This document shows, piece by piece, positions 33,993-42,838 of a stretch of DNA of 64,000 bases. Positions within the stretch are counted from its first letter, which is position 1. Each line of letters starts with the position of its first letter. Origin of the DNA: [Clostridium] aminophilum DSM 10710 (lineage in GTDB: Bacteria; Bacillota; Clostridia; Lachnospirales; Lachnospiraceae); assembly GCF_000711825.1 (NCBI RefSeq), contig NZ_JONJ01000003.1, positions 1 to 64,000 on the forward strand, written 5' to 3'. Made by a program: the position numbers and the translations under genes. A model generated the notes under the pieces. That model saw nothing but the letters and a program-made list of their open reading frames with translations. It had not been told where the DNA came from and searched no databases.

Positions 33993-34071
33993 CTGTGAGT
34001 GGGCCTGTGAGAAATATTATTTATATCTTTTTTACATCCCGGCAAAAACATAGTACAATAGCTGTATTGAC

Positions 34072-34099
34072 TTATCATTGAGTGCAGTGCGGTCGATAT
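34072..34099 (+). promoter_or_regulatory. Sigma-28-like promoter of the HD-GYP gene
   Basis: TTAT (34072-34075), 16 bases, GTCGATAT (34092-34099), identical in both boxes to the promoter at 63936. The leader to 34250 is about 145 bases. Confidence 0.6.
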
Positions 34100-34249
34100 A
34101 CTGACGATGGAGTGGCGGAAGATTAAATATTTTTTGCCGATCACCGGCCTCAAATATGTACTTTTATGGTAAAATAGTTTGTTGTCGCTATTCATGGGTG
34201 AATGTAAGTGGGCGGCAGGAAGATAAATGGTGAGAGTGCAGGGGTGCTT

Positions 34250-35344
34250 ATGTATTATTGCGAAACGATGCCGATCGATCAGGTGACCCCCGGAATGATA
34301 ATCGGAAAATCTGTGGAGGATCGCCTGGGAAGGCATCTGGTCGAGCGGGGAATGACGCTCAACGCTTATATTATCCAGCATTTAAAAGAATATGGTTTTG
34401 AAGAGCTGACGATTCAGGTTCACGAGGAGCCGGATAAAAAAGCGGAGACCATTGCACCTTCGATTCGGAATACGATCAAGCTTCTGAGAGAGCCGGATCA
34501 GGCGAAGGTTACGTTTCAGGAGAACTTTCGTGCGAGAGTATCGAAGGGGATTCAATATATTTATGCCGGACCGACCGAACATGAACTCGCGCATGCCGCA
34601 ACCGTCATGTCGGAGGATCTTCTGCGTGCAATTGAGAAAAACAATGCAATTGCAATTAATATTTCCGAACTTCAGACCAGCGATGAATACACATTCAAAC
34701 ACAGCGTCGATGTCGCGACCATTTCGATGGTTATTGCGAGAAGAAGAGGCTGGAAACGACATCAGATCATAGAAGTCGGAGAAGCGGGGCTGCTTCACGA
34801 CATCGGCAAAACCAAAATACCGAACGAGCTTCTGAACAAAGCGGAACGGCTTACGGATGAAGAATTTCAGATTCTGAAGGGGCACAGTCTTCTGGGCTAC
34901 GAGCTGGTAAAGGACAACCGGGAGGTTTCCCCTGCGATTGCGCTCGGTATCCTTCAGCATCATGAAAAGATCGACGGGTCCGGATATCCGTTCGGCGCCA
35001 CGGTAAGTCAGATTCATCCGTATGCGAAGGTGATTGCGGTGGCGGATATCTACGATGCGTTAGTGACCGAGCGTCCGTACAAAAAAGGATATTCCAACAA
35101 AGATGCGATTGCCATTCTGATGTCCATGACGGACAAGCTGGATATGGATATCCTGCAGGCATTCCTGTCCGCGATTATTCTCTATCCGGTGGATTCGCAG
35201 GTTATGCTTTCCAACGGAGAAGTCGCTCAGGTGGTACGCAACAACCCGAATCTTTCCCTCAGACCGGTGGTGGTCGGGCTTGCATCGGGAAATGTCTACG
35301 ATCTCAGCAGCCGTGAATGTTCGAATCTGGTAATCATGACGTAA
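34250..35344 (+). CDS. HD-GYP domain protein (probable c-di-GMP phosphodiesterase)
   Basis: About 364 residues. N-terminal ~110 residues form a DUF3391-like or unassigned region (MPIDQVTPGMIIGKSVEDR). The HD-GYP domain has HSVDVATISM, LLHDIGKTKIP (HD pair), and HHEKIDGSGYPFG (HHE-DGSGYP), then VADIYDALVTERPYKKG, all canonical, so hydrolysis of cyclic di-GMP is expected. Start 34250 follows AGGGGTG; the in-frame GTG at 34208 has no site. The NlpC/P60 gene follows by 37 bases. Low c-di-GMP normally favours swimming. Confidence 0.92.
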   Translation: MYYCETMPIDQVTPGMIIGKSVEDRLGRHLVERGMTLNAYIIQHLKEYGFEELTIQVHEEPDKKAETIAPSIRNTIKLLREPDQAKVTFQENFRARVSKGIQYIYAGPTEHELAHAATVMSEDLLRAIEKNNAIAINISELQTSDEYTFKHSVDVATISMVIARRRGWKRHQIIEVGEAGLLHDIGKTKIPNELLNKAERLTDEEFQILKGHSLLGYELVKDNREVSPAIALGILQHHEKIDGSGYPFGATVSQIHPYAKVIAVADIYDALVTERPYKKGYSNKDAIAILMSMTDKLDMDILQAFLSAIILYPVDSQVMLSNGEVAQVVRNNPNLSLRPVVVGLASGNVYDLSSRECSNLVIMT

Positions 35345-35381
35345 AACGATATAGCATTTCATTCGAGGGGATTGGACGCAG

Positions 35382-36029
35382 ATGAGAGACGTTAAATCAT
35401 TACGGAGAATGACCATGTGGAAGAAGTGGGCCGTGCTGGCTGCAGCATTGCCCCTTTCTTTTTTGATCAATCAGGGCGTATCGGCGAGCTTTTTCGGCGT
35501 CATTCGGGCCGAGGCGGCGCTTTACGGATCCGGCGCATATGATTATGACAGTTCGGGGCAGTATTACAGCGCATACAATTACTATAATTATACGTCGCCG
35601 AGCCTGCAGCCGCGGTACTACAAGCCTTATGCATATGAGTATGCCAATGAAGAAGAATACACGACGGAGGCCCGGCAGAAACTGGTGGAATATGCCATCC
35701 AGTTTGTCGGAAAGCCCTATGTGTGGGGGGGAACGTCGCTGGACAATGGCGTCGACTGCTCCGGGTTTGTCCAGCAGATTTTCGGGCACTTCGGCATTGC
35801 AACGGGGCGGACGTCAAGGGATCAGTACCGGAACTGCATTTATCTGTACGCATCGGAGGTCATGCCGGGAGATCTGATTTTTTACGCAAAAGATGATTAC
35901 ATCAATCATGTGGCGATCTATATCGGAAACGGATTGATTTGCCACGCGGCAAGCGCAAAAAGCGGCGTGAAAGTGAGCCGGTATGATTACCGTCATCCGT
36001 ATGCTTACGGAAGATTTGTGATGAATTAG
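35382..36029 (+). CDS. NlpC/P60 cell-wall hydrolase
   Basis: 215 residues. Signal peptide with hydrophobic core WAVLAAALPLSFLINQGVSA, a Tyr-rich low-complexity spacer ~50-85, then an NlpC/P60 papain-like domain: VDCSGFVQQIF with the catalytic Cys, YINHVAIYIGNG with the His, and ICHAASAK. It cleaves stem peptides of peptidoglycan, perhaps making room for the flagellum. ATG 35409 or 35415 are alternative starts. Likely co-transcribed with the HD-GYP gene. Confidence 0.9.
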   Translation: MRDVKSLRRMTMWKKWAVLAAALPLSFLINQGVSASFFGVIRAEAALYGSGAYDYDSSGQYYSAYNYYNYTSPSLQPRYYKPYAYEYANEEEYTTEARQKLVEYAIQFVGKPYVWGGTSLDNGVDCSGFVQQIFGHFGIATGRTSRDQYRNCIYLYASEVMPGDLIFYAKDDYINHVAIYIGNGLICHAASAKSGVKVSRYDYRHPYAYGRFVMN

Positions 36030-36094
36030 AACCGGACGCCGGGCAAAACATGGGGAAGTATCGGAAATGTCTTCGGAAAAGGACAAAATGATGC

Positions 36095-36122
36095 TAATAA
36101 AAATCACATGTTATGCCGATAT
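36095..36122 (+). promoter_or_regulatory. Sigma-28-like promoter of the chemoreceptor at 36194
   Basis: TAAT (36095-36098), 16 bases, GCCGATAT (36115-36122). The -10 part equals the Bacillus SigD consensus. Confidence 0.65.
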
Positions 36123-36193
36123 TATGTCTGAATCATTATTGGAATAAATAATATCTTGGCCATGTTTTTCTGGCCTGAAAGGAAGTAGAGAGT

Positions 36194-37876
36194 ATGAATT
36201 TCAGAGACCTAAAACTCAGAACAAAGTTTAATACAACTCTTGCGGCGATGGCAGTTATGCTTATCATTGCGGTGGGAATTGCATTTTTCTCATTTATCCG
36301 TATGGGATCCATGATGGTCGAGTTTTCCGATCGCGACTATGTTGCGATGGAGACGCAGCTGACGGTGCGCAGGGATATTCAGACCATCAATAAGAGACTT
36401 CTGCTCACCATTCTGGATTCCAAGGCGAATCCGGCTGCGGATCAGAAAGCTGATTTTGACAAGCGTTTCCCGGAGATGGAGGCAAATGTCAAAAAACTCG
36501 GCGAACTTCTGAAAAATGACAGTGATGCAAATGCAGCGCTCACAAGTCTGACTGCGATGAAGACAGACGCCATGAAGATCATTGAGATGGTATCGTCCGG
36601 TAACTCTGACGAGGCGGCACGTTTCTATCAGGATGGATTTAACAATAAAACATCCGAGAATTTTGCCAATACCCTGGATGCGCTGGGAAAGCAGGCTGAC
36701 GCGTCTGCAGAGGCGACTCTTCGAAGTGCTGCGACGCTCCGCGTAGGTTCCCTGATTCTGATGGCGATATGCTTCATCCTTGCCATGGGATTCAGCATTA
36801 CCGTGTTTATTCTTTTAGAGAAGAGCATCACGGAAAATATCCTTGAGGCAAATGATGCCATGAAGCAGATGGCCGAGGGCCATTACGACATTGTCATCGA
36901 TGACTCCAAGGCTTCCAAGGATGAGCTCGGTCAGATGAAGCGCAGTGTGAAGCGCATGATTGATTTCAACCGCGGTATTGTCGCGGAGACAAGCCGTATG
37001 CTCACGGAGATGAGCGAAGGAAACTTTGCCGCTCAGCTTGAGAATCCGGATATCTTCGTCGGAGATTCCGCACCGATCCGTCAGGGATTTGAACAGATTT
37101 CGGATAACCTCCGTGAAGTATTTGCCAGCATGAATGAAGTTGCCGCACAGGTTGAGAGCGGATCCGAGCAGATCGCGAACGGTTCCGTTGCCCTCTCCCA
37201 GGGTGCAACCGAGCAGGCTTCCACACTGGAGGAGCTCACTGCAACGGTTACCAACCTGAATGATAAAGTGAAAGAGAGTGCGGTTGCTGCCCGCAACGTA
37301 GAGGAATTCTCCGCAAGTGTTGCCGAGAATATCAATGAAGAGAATGAGCAGATGGATCGCGTACAGGATGCGATGCACGAGATTGAGATCAAGTCCAATC
37401 AGATCGAGAATATCATCAAGGCGATTGATGACATCGCATTCCAGACCAATATTCTTGCTCTGAATGCAGCAGTTGAGGCTGCAAGAGCAGGTGAGGCCGG
37501 CAAGGGATTCGCGGTTGTTGCGGATGAAGTCCGCAACCTCGCAGGAAAGTCTGCGGATGCCGCTTCTGAGACATCAACCCTGATTGCGGCTGCGATCGAA
37601 GCAATTCGCAACGGATCTTCCATGGTTACTGCTGCGGCAGAGTCTCTCACACAGGTCAAGGATAATTCGATCAAGAGCAAGGAACTTGTGGCGAAGATTG
37701 CGGAAGATATGCAGAAAGAAGCTTCCACCATTGCCGAGATCACAACCGGACTGGAGCAGATTTCCCAGGTTGTTCAGCAGAACAGTGCTACAGCGGAAGA
37801 GAGTTCCGCTTCCAGCCAGGAACTGAATGATCACGCAGGAGTTCTGAAGAACATGGTGGCAAAGATCTCCTATTAA
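36194..37876 (+). CDS. Methyl-accepting chemotaxis protein with four-helix-bundle sensor
   Basis: 560 residues: membrane helix ~12-34 ([20 protein letters not shown]), a 4HB_MCP-type sensor ~40-180, second membrane helix ~185-210, HAMP ~210-265 and an MA signalling domain with [20 protein letters not shown] at the tip. It lacks the long tail of the other receptor. GGAAG precedes the ATG. Confidence 0.94.
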   Translation: MNFRDLKLRTKFNTTLAAMAVMLIIAVGIAFFSFIRMGSMMVEFSDRDYVAMETQLTVRRDIQTINKRLLLTILDSKANPAADQKADFDKRFPEMEANVKKLGELLKNDSDANAALTSLTAMKTDAMKIIEMVSSGNSDEAARFYQDGFNNKTSENFANTLDALGKQADASAEATLRSAATLRVGSLILMAICFILAMGFSITVFILLEKSITENILEANDAMKQMAEGHYDIVIDDSKASKDELGQMKRSVKRMIDFNRGIVAETSRMLTEMSEGNFAAQLENPDIFVGDSAPIRQGFEQISDNLREVFASMNEVAAQVESGSEQIANGSVALSQGATEQASTLEELTATVTNLNDKVKESAVAARNVEEFSASVAENINEENEQMDRVQDAMHEIEIKSNQIENIIKAIDDIAFQTNILALNAAVEAARAGEAGKGFAVVADEVRNLAGKSADAASETSTLIAAAIEAIRNGSSMVTAAAESLTQVKDNSIKSKELVAKIAEDMQKEASTIAEITTGLEQISQVVQQNSATAEESSASSQELNDHAGVLKNMVAKISY

Positions 37877-37925
37877 TTTGTAATGACAATTCCGGTGGAG
37901 AGAACTCCGGCGGATACCTGCAATT

Positions 37926-37966
37926 TACCCCCAGAGCGGCAGCATTGCTGTCGTCCGGGGTATTTT
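37926..37966 (+). terminator. Terminator after the second chemoreceptor
   Basis: TACCCC and GGGGTA enclose an inner CGGCAGC/GCTGTCG stem; TTTTG follows. Confidence 0.65.
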
Positions 37967-38129
37967 GCGTGAAGAGAAAGTACTGACTTTCCCGGTTTAG
38001 GGAACGGGAAGCCGATAATCAGGGATAAATAACACATTTTATCATAAAACTAATGAATGAAGCGTGTCTTTCTGTTATTATAAGATTGTATAAGATGGGG
38101 GCAGGTTTTTTATTCAGGAGGTGACGGGG

Positions 38130-38441
38130 ATGAATGTAGAATCGACACAGTTTATTACACCAATGAAGAGCATCAGCAAGATGCTCGAGCAGCCTGAAGC
38201 AAAAAAAGAAACCGAGGGAGCACAGCTCTTTGGGGACATCCTGCGGAGTACCGCGGAAAATGTCAAACAGACGCAGGCTGATGTCGAGAATAAGCAGTAT
38301 CTGCTTGCGACAGGTCAGCTGGATGATGCACATTCGCTGCCGATTGCGGAGGCAAAGGCGGCGGTAAGCCTGGATCTCATGATCACATTGCGCAATAAGG
38401 TTATAGAGGGATACAACGAACTCGTTAAGATCAATCTGTAA
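38130..38441 (+). CDS. fliE: Flagellar hook-basal body protein FliE
   Basis: About 103 residues ending in the FliE signature helix, AAVSLDLMITLRNKVIEGYN-ELVKINL. FliE joins the MS ring to the rod. Start 38130 is fixed by AGGAGG eight bases upstream; the GTG at 38121 lies within that site. It heads the flagellar cluster; the 253 bases upstream show AT-rich candidate -10 boxes (TTATAAG near 38078) but no sigma-28-like pattern. Confidence 0.93.
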   Translation: MNVESTQFITPMKSISKMLEQPEAKKETEGAQLFGDILRSTAENVKQTQADVENKQYLLATGQLDDAHSLPIAEAKAAVSLDLMITLRNKVIEGYNELVKINL

Positions 38442-38482
38442 CGAACTCATGATTAGGGGTATTTCTGGGGAGAAGCAACTTG

Positions 38483-40135
38483 ATGAATAAGTTTAAAGAG
38501 GCATGGGAAGCCATGTCGAAAAAGAAAAAGATCACCCTTGCGTCGATCGTCGCAGCGACAGTTCTGATCGCGGCCGGGCTGATCATTTATCTGAACGTTT
38601 TGAATAAAAATGCCGGCTACAGCAAGCTGTTTACCGGTCTCAGCAGAGACGAGGCACAGCAGGTGGCGGCCCTTCTGCAGGAAGAAGGAACGGAGTATAC
38701 CTATGAGGCGGGAACCGGAACCATCGAGGTTCCGGCCGAAGTGGCCGAACAGACCAGAGTCAAGCTGCTCAGCAAGGGATATCCGAAGAGCGGATTTTCC
38801 TATGATATGTACATTGGCCACGCCGGTCTCATGACCACCGAGTCGGATAAGAAACAGTATACACTGTATGATCTTCAGGATCGACTGGGATCGACGATCC
38901 GCCTGTTTGACGGTGTTCAGGATGCAAAGGTTACCATTGCTCAGGGAAGCAACAGTGATTTTGCGCTGGATAAAGGTGATTCGATCGATGCGTCCGCATC
39001 TGTTGTGGTCACCATGCTTCCGGACAAAAAGATGGATCAGAACAACGCCGATGCGATTCGAAACCTGATCTCAAGATCGGTAAAAGGAATTAACTTCACG
39101 AACGTTTCCGTGTTTGATGCGGCAACCATGACGGAGGTCGGATCTTCTTCCGATGCGGAAGGAAAGGGAGGCGTGAGCATTTCCCAGCTGGAAGCCGAAG
39201 TGGAGAACAATATTGCGGCCAACGTCCGCAGAGTACTGAGCAAGCTTTACGGTCCGGAGAATCTCGCCGTTTCGGTTAAGGGAAAACTGGACATGACCAA
39301 GCTGGTTCAGGAAACGACGCAGTATACGGTTCCGGAAAAGATCGACCAGAATGACAAGAACGGTCTTCTTCATCATGAGGAGACGGCCGGGGAGAACTCC
39401 GGAACGAGTGATCAGGGCGCCGGCGGTGTGGCCGGGACGGATTCGAATGCGGATACGCCGCGGTATGTCAACCAGAACGGCACGAATACCACAACCGATA
39501 TGTACAGCAATTCCAGTGCGACAAGAGATTGGCTCTTCAATGTACTGAAGGAGCAGAAAGAGATCTCGCCGGGCGTGCTGACCGATACATCGGTGGCGGT
39601 GGTTATCAATACCAATGATACGACTGTTCCGGAAGCAAACCTGATCAATCTTGTCGCAGATGCGGCCGGCATCACCCGTGACGTGGCGGCAGAAAAAATC
39701 ACGATCGTCCGCGCGGCAAATGCCCTGGATGAAGAGCAGCAGCAGGACGAGACCGGAAATGAGGCTGAAAAGGAGGTTCCGACCATTGCTATCATTATCA
39801 TGATTGCAGCCGGAGTACTTCTTCTCCTTCTGATCATTCTGATGATTATCTTCCGCAGACGTGCGAAGAAGAGGAAAGCCCTTGAGGCGGCAGCGGCAGC
39901 GGAAGCAGAAGCACAGGCGGCAGCAGAAGCAGCTGCGGCAGCGGAAGCGGAGAAGAATAATCTTGAACTCGAAGGAGAGCAGGATACCAACCAGACAATG
40001 CAGCACGGTATGAAGCTGAAAGAAAGCATCGGTGCATTTGTTGATGATAACCCGCAGGTAGTAGCGAAACTTATTCAGAGCTGGATTAGAGAAGAGGATG
40101 ATTTAGGTGGCAGAGGCAAACGCGGCAGAAGATAA
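38483..40135 (+). CDS. fliF: MS-ring protein FliF
   Basis: 550 residues, two membrane helices (~20-41 ITLASIVAATVLIAAGLIIY; ~433-456 IAIIIMIAAGVLLLLLIILM) flanking the ring-building region (GYSKLFTGLSRDEAQQVAAL, GYPKSGFSYDMY). The C-terminal tail (IRSWIREE-like IQSWIREEDD) binds FliG. It contains an Ala/Glu-rich cytoplasmic stretch. GGGGAG precedes the ATG. It overlaps fliG by 29 bases. Confidence 0.96.
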   Translation: MNKFKEAWEAMSKKKKITLASIVAATVLIAAGLIIYLNVLNKNAGYSKLFTGLSRDEAQQVAALLQEEGTEYTYEAGTGTIEVPAEVAEQTRVKLLSKGYPKSGFSYDMYIGHAGLMTTESDKKQYTLYDLQDRLGSTIRLFDGVQDAKVTIAQGSNSDFALDKGDSIDASASVVVTMLPDKKMDQNNADAIRNLISRSVKGINFTNVSVFDAATMTEVGSSSDAEGKGGVSISQLEAEVENNIAANVRRVLSKLYGPENLAVSVKGKLDMTKLVQETTQYTVPEKIDQNDKNGLLHHEETAGENSGTSDQGAGGVAGTDSNADTPRYVNQNGTNTTTDMYSNSSATRDWLFNVLKEQKEISPGVLTDTSVAVVINTNDTTVPEANLINLVADAAGITRDVAAEKITIVRAANALDEEQQQDETGNEAEKEVPTIAIIIMIAAGVLLLLLIILMIIFRRRAKKRKALEAAAAAEAEAQAAAEAAAAAEAEKNNLELEGEQDTNQTMQHGMKLKESIGAFVDDNPQVVAKLIQSWIREEDDLGGRGKRGRR

Positions 40136-41204
40136 AAACACGCAGGGAGCCGGTATTGGGGCATCACAGCCTTCCATTCCGGAGGATACAGCTTCGTTCA
40201 GAAAACTTTCTCCGAAGCAGAAAGCAGCTCTTGTCGTGGTGGCGATGGGAGCGGATAGAGCTTCGCAGCTTTATAAGTATCTGAGCGAGCCGGAGATCGA
40301 GGACCTCACTTACGAGGTTGCCCGGATCGGAAAAACCACCAACAGTCAGGTGGAAAGTACGCTCGACGAGTTCTACAAGCTTTGTCTTGCGCATAAAATG
40401 ATGACGGACGGCGGCATGGATTATGCGAAAGTCGTCCTGGAAAAAGCATTCGGTGAGTCCACGGCGAAGAACCTTTTGGATAAGGTATCGAAGACACTTG
40501 CTTCGAAACCGTTCAATTTCTTCTCCAAGGGTGATCCGAAAGCGCTTCTGAGCCTTCTGGCTCCGGAACGTCCGCAGGTCATTGCGCTGATCATGTCCTA
40601 TATGGAGGTGGCGCAGTCTGCATCGGTTCTTGAGAACCTTCCGGAAGAGAAGAGAATTCCGACCGTTATTGCGATGGCAAACATGGACCGTGTTTCGCCG
40701 GAAGCGATTGCGATCGTTGAGGCGGAGATGAAGCGCAAGTTCTCGACCATCATCACCAGTGAGGACAACATGAGCCTTGGCGGTATCGATTATGTGGCTG
40801 ATGTCATGAACCACATCGACCGCAGTTCCGAGAAGAAGATCTTCGACGAACTCGATGTTTCGAATCCGGATCTGTCCAGCGAGATCAAGGACAAGATGTT
40901 CGTATTCGAAGATATCCTTACTCTCGACGATCGTTCGGTACAGAGATTTATCCGCGATTGCGACGAGAAGGATGTTGTATTTGCTCTGAAGACTGCTTCC
41001 GAGGAGATGAAGGAGATCTTCTTCAACAACATGTCGAAACGTATGGCCGAGTCTGTGCGTGACGATATGGAGACGAAGTCCAATGTCCGACTGAAAGACG
41101 TTGAGGAAGCACAGCAGAGAATCGTTAACCTTATTCGTAAACTGGAGGCCCAGGGTGAGGTAATCATCAATAAGGGAGGTGACGAGGATACAATCATCGT
41201 TTAA
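40107..41204 (+). CDS. fliG: Flagellar motor switch protein FliG
   Basis: 365 residues: FliG-N (KLSPKQKAALVVVAMGADRA), FliG-M with EHPQ-equivalent APERPQVIAL, and FliG-C with the charged torque helix VFEDILTLDDRSVQRFIRDC. It turns MotA/B force into rotation. The GTG start at 40107 lies inside fliF with GAGGA upstream, so FliG is translationally coupled to FliF. The first ~30 residues are an unusual Ala/Gly-rich leader. Confidence 0.96.
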   Translation: MAEANAAEDKNTQGAGIGASQPSIPEDTASFRKLSPKQKAALVVVAMGADRASQLYKYLSEPEIEDLTYEVARIGKTTNSQVESTLDEFYKLCLAHKMMTDGGMDYAKVVLEKAFGESTAKNLLDKVSKTLASKPFNFFSKGDPKALLSLLAPERPQVIALIMSYMEVAQSASVLENLPEEKRIPTVIAMANMDRVSPEAIAIVEAEMKRKFSTIITSEDNMSLGGIDYVADVMNHIDRSSEKKIFDELDVSNPDLSSEIKDKMFVFEDILTLDDRSVQRFIRDCDEKDVVFALKTASEEMKEIFFNNMSKRMAESVRDDMETKSNVRLKDVEEAQQRIVNLIRKLEAQGEVIINKGGDEDTIIV

Positions 41205-42102
41205 AAACAGGAGAGTCATCAAAGCGGGAACCGCAATTGATATTCAGCGGTTCATTCCGCCGGATGAGTACAAAGAAAAACATGAGGAGACTCCGAATCC
41301 GGCTATTTCCGGCTCGCTGAGCGTCAAGAAGTTTTCGCCGGAAGATGCTTCCGGATTCAGCGGGAGCGATGAACCGGCGAATCCCCGTCCGATGATGACC
41401 GCCACCCAGGGGCAGATGAGCAACGATCTTGAGGTGATCCGCGCAAAGATGATCCGTGAAGCCATGGAGAAATGTGATAAACTTCTCCAACAGGCGGACC
41501 GGGAGGCAAAAGATATCCGTAAGGAAGCGTTTAACCGCGGATACAATGAAGGATACCGGCAGGGAATGCAGGACGGAGAAGAGTCGGCGGTTCAGCTGGC
41601 TGAGAGTCAGTTTGCGCAGAAACTGCAGTCTCTTCAGGAAGAAGTGGCGAATGCGGTTGAAGAGATTCAGAAGAACCGCAAGAAGGCGTTTCACCGGTAT
41701 CTGGACGAGCTTCGCGATATCGCGCTTACGGTAGCGGAGAAAGTTGTCCGGATCAGTCTGGAATCGAGCGGAGAGGTTATTAAGAAAATGATCCTGTCGG
41801 AGGCAGAGGAACTGAAACACTCCGAATGGATCAAGATTTATATCGACCGTCACGACTATAACCGGCTTCTCGAAGTCGACCATGATGTGGCGGATGATCT
41901 TCAGCGGATTTCGGACAACATTAAATTTGTCGTGCTGAACAAGGAAGATACCGGCTACTGTGTCATCGAGACACCGAATGAGATGATCGATATCGGTGTG
42001 AAGACGCAGCTGGAAAATATCCGGGATGAGCTTGCAGGCGTTCCGTACGATGAAGACGGCGATAATGACGCCAATGATTTTTCCAATTCACAGTTTGAAT
42101 AA
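41179..42102 (+). CDS. fliH: Flagellar export stator protein FliH
   Basis: About 305 residues. Long central coiled coil (AMEKCDKLLQQADREAKDIR), a GxxxG-like NRGYNEGYRQGMQDGEES region, and a C-terminal FliH/V-ATPase-E domain (LTVAEKVVRISLESSGEVIK). FliH regulates the FliI ATPase. The start is ambiguous: AGGGAGG ends at 41179, so the in-frame GTG there has no spacing, whereas the in-frame ATA at 41188 has eight bases. A terminator and a 0.7 kb break follow before fliI, unusual for this pair. Confidence 0.85.
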   Translation: MTRIQSSFKNRRVIKAGTAIDIQRFIPPDEYKEKHEETPNPAISGSLSVKKFSPEDASGFSGSDEPANPRPMMTATQGQMSNDLEVIRAKMIREAMEKCDKLLQQADREAKDIRKEAFNRGYNEGYRQGMQDGEESAVQLAESQFAQKLQSLQEEVANAVEEIQKNRKKAFHRYLDELRDIALTVAEKVVRISLESSGEVIKKMILSEAEELKHSEWIKIYIDRHDYNRLLEVDHDVADDLQRISDNIKFVVLNKEDTGYCVIETPNEMIDIGVKTQLENIRDELAGVPYDEDGDNDANDFSNSQFE

Positions 42103-42112
42103 TGACGACAAA

Positions 42113-42152
42113 ATCCCCATGATTCCCTCTGGAATTATGGGGATTAAATTTT
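42113..42152 (+). terminator. Terminator-like hairpin after fliH
   Basis: ATCCCCAT (42113-42120) and ATGGGGAT (42137-42144), then TAAATTTTG. It may end or weaken the fliE-F-G-H transcript. Confidence 0.6.
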
Positions 42153-42566
42153 GATAAAAAACCATCGGATTTAATGGGAACAAATTATAATAAGTTGACA
42201 ATCAAAAAAATACAGAATAAACAGAAAACATATACAAGCAAGTAAAAGATGTCAAAATAGTAAAAATAAAAATGCTAAGAGTACATCAAGTAAAAATAAA
42301 CAAAAAGAAAGATAATGGTAATTATAGTTTAAGACATTGATACTAAAACAACATTTATTGACACAAAACGACGAAAAATGGATGTTTTGTAAAGAAATCA
42401 TAAAAATGTCTGGAATCAGCTTATGATGATGAAAGATTGCGCCGAAAGATATAGTGAGGATGAGGAGGACTTGTTTTAAAACAGAAAAAGATTAAAATAC
42501 ATAGATTGCGTAGATGAATTTAATTACAAACAATCATAAAGTAATCAAAGTTCGGGAAAATAACGG
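42153..42566. other. AT-rich stretch within the flagellar cluster, no clear gene
   Basis: Base composition drops sharply compared with both flanks. Only tiny frames exist, such as 18 codons at 42424-42480 (MMKDCAERYSEDEEDLF-like) and 19 at 42515-42571; neither has a convincing ribosome site. Poly-A-rich runs dominate. It looks like inserted or decayed DNA. Confidence 0.5.
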
Positions 42567-42595
42567 TTGATAGCTTATGATTTTTATGATAGAAT
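42567..42595 (+). promoter_or_regulatory. Sigma-A promoter of the fliI transcript
   Basis: TTGATA (42567-42572), 17 bases, TAGAAT (42590-42595). The first good promoter after the fliH terminator, 240 bases before fliI. Confidence 0.65.
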
Positions 42596-42602
42596 TTTAA
42601 TT

Positions 42603-42838
42603 GTAAAAGTAAAAGAGATCGTTGATGTAACATCACGATGCGTACAGGGCGGAAGAAGATCAGCCGCGCTGATCGGAACCGGTGAGATAGTAGGGAATTT
42701 CACCGGTGTTTCGTTTTTGAGAGTGAAAATCTTTTGCTTTGCTGACCTGCGTGGAACCGGAAAGCCGGATGGCATAGGGCGGTTCCGCCTGGGTTCTGGG
42801 AGTAGGGACATGGCCGAAAGATAGAGGAGGGGATGTAC
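42603..42838 (+). promoter_or_regulatory. Structured 5' leader of fliI, possible attenuator
   Basis: GC content rises again here. GATCAGC/GCTGATC (42658-42674) is a seven-pair hairpin; ACCGGTGA (42678-42685) pairs with TCACCGGT (42700-42707) and is followed by GTTTCGTTTTT, a terminator-like unit; CCGGAAAGCCGG near 42759 and GGCGGTTCCGCC near 42779 are further hairpins. No known riboswitch consensus was recognised. An 85-codon frame across it looks spurious. Confidence 0.5.

Noticed and set aside
42567-42824. An 85-codon frame in the fliI leader
   Set aside because: It begins on the promoter -35 box, crosses several stable hairpins and encodes nothing recognisable.
42603-42838. c-di-GMP-I or other known riboswitch
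   Set aside because: No GCAAAG core or other known consensus could be found; kept only as an unassigned structured leader.
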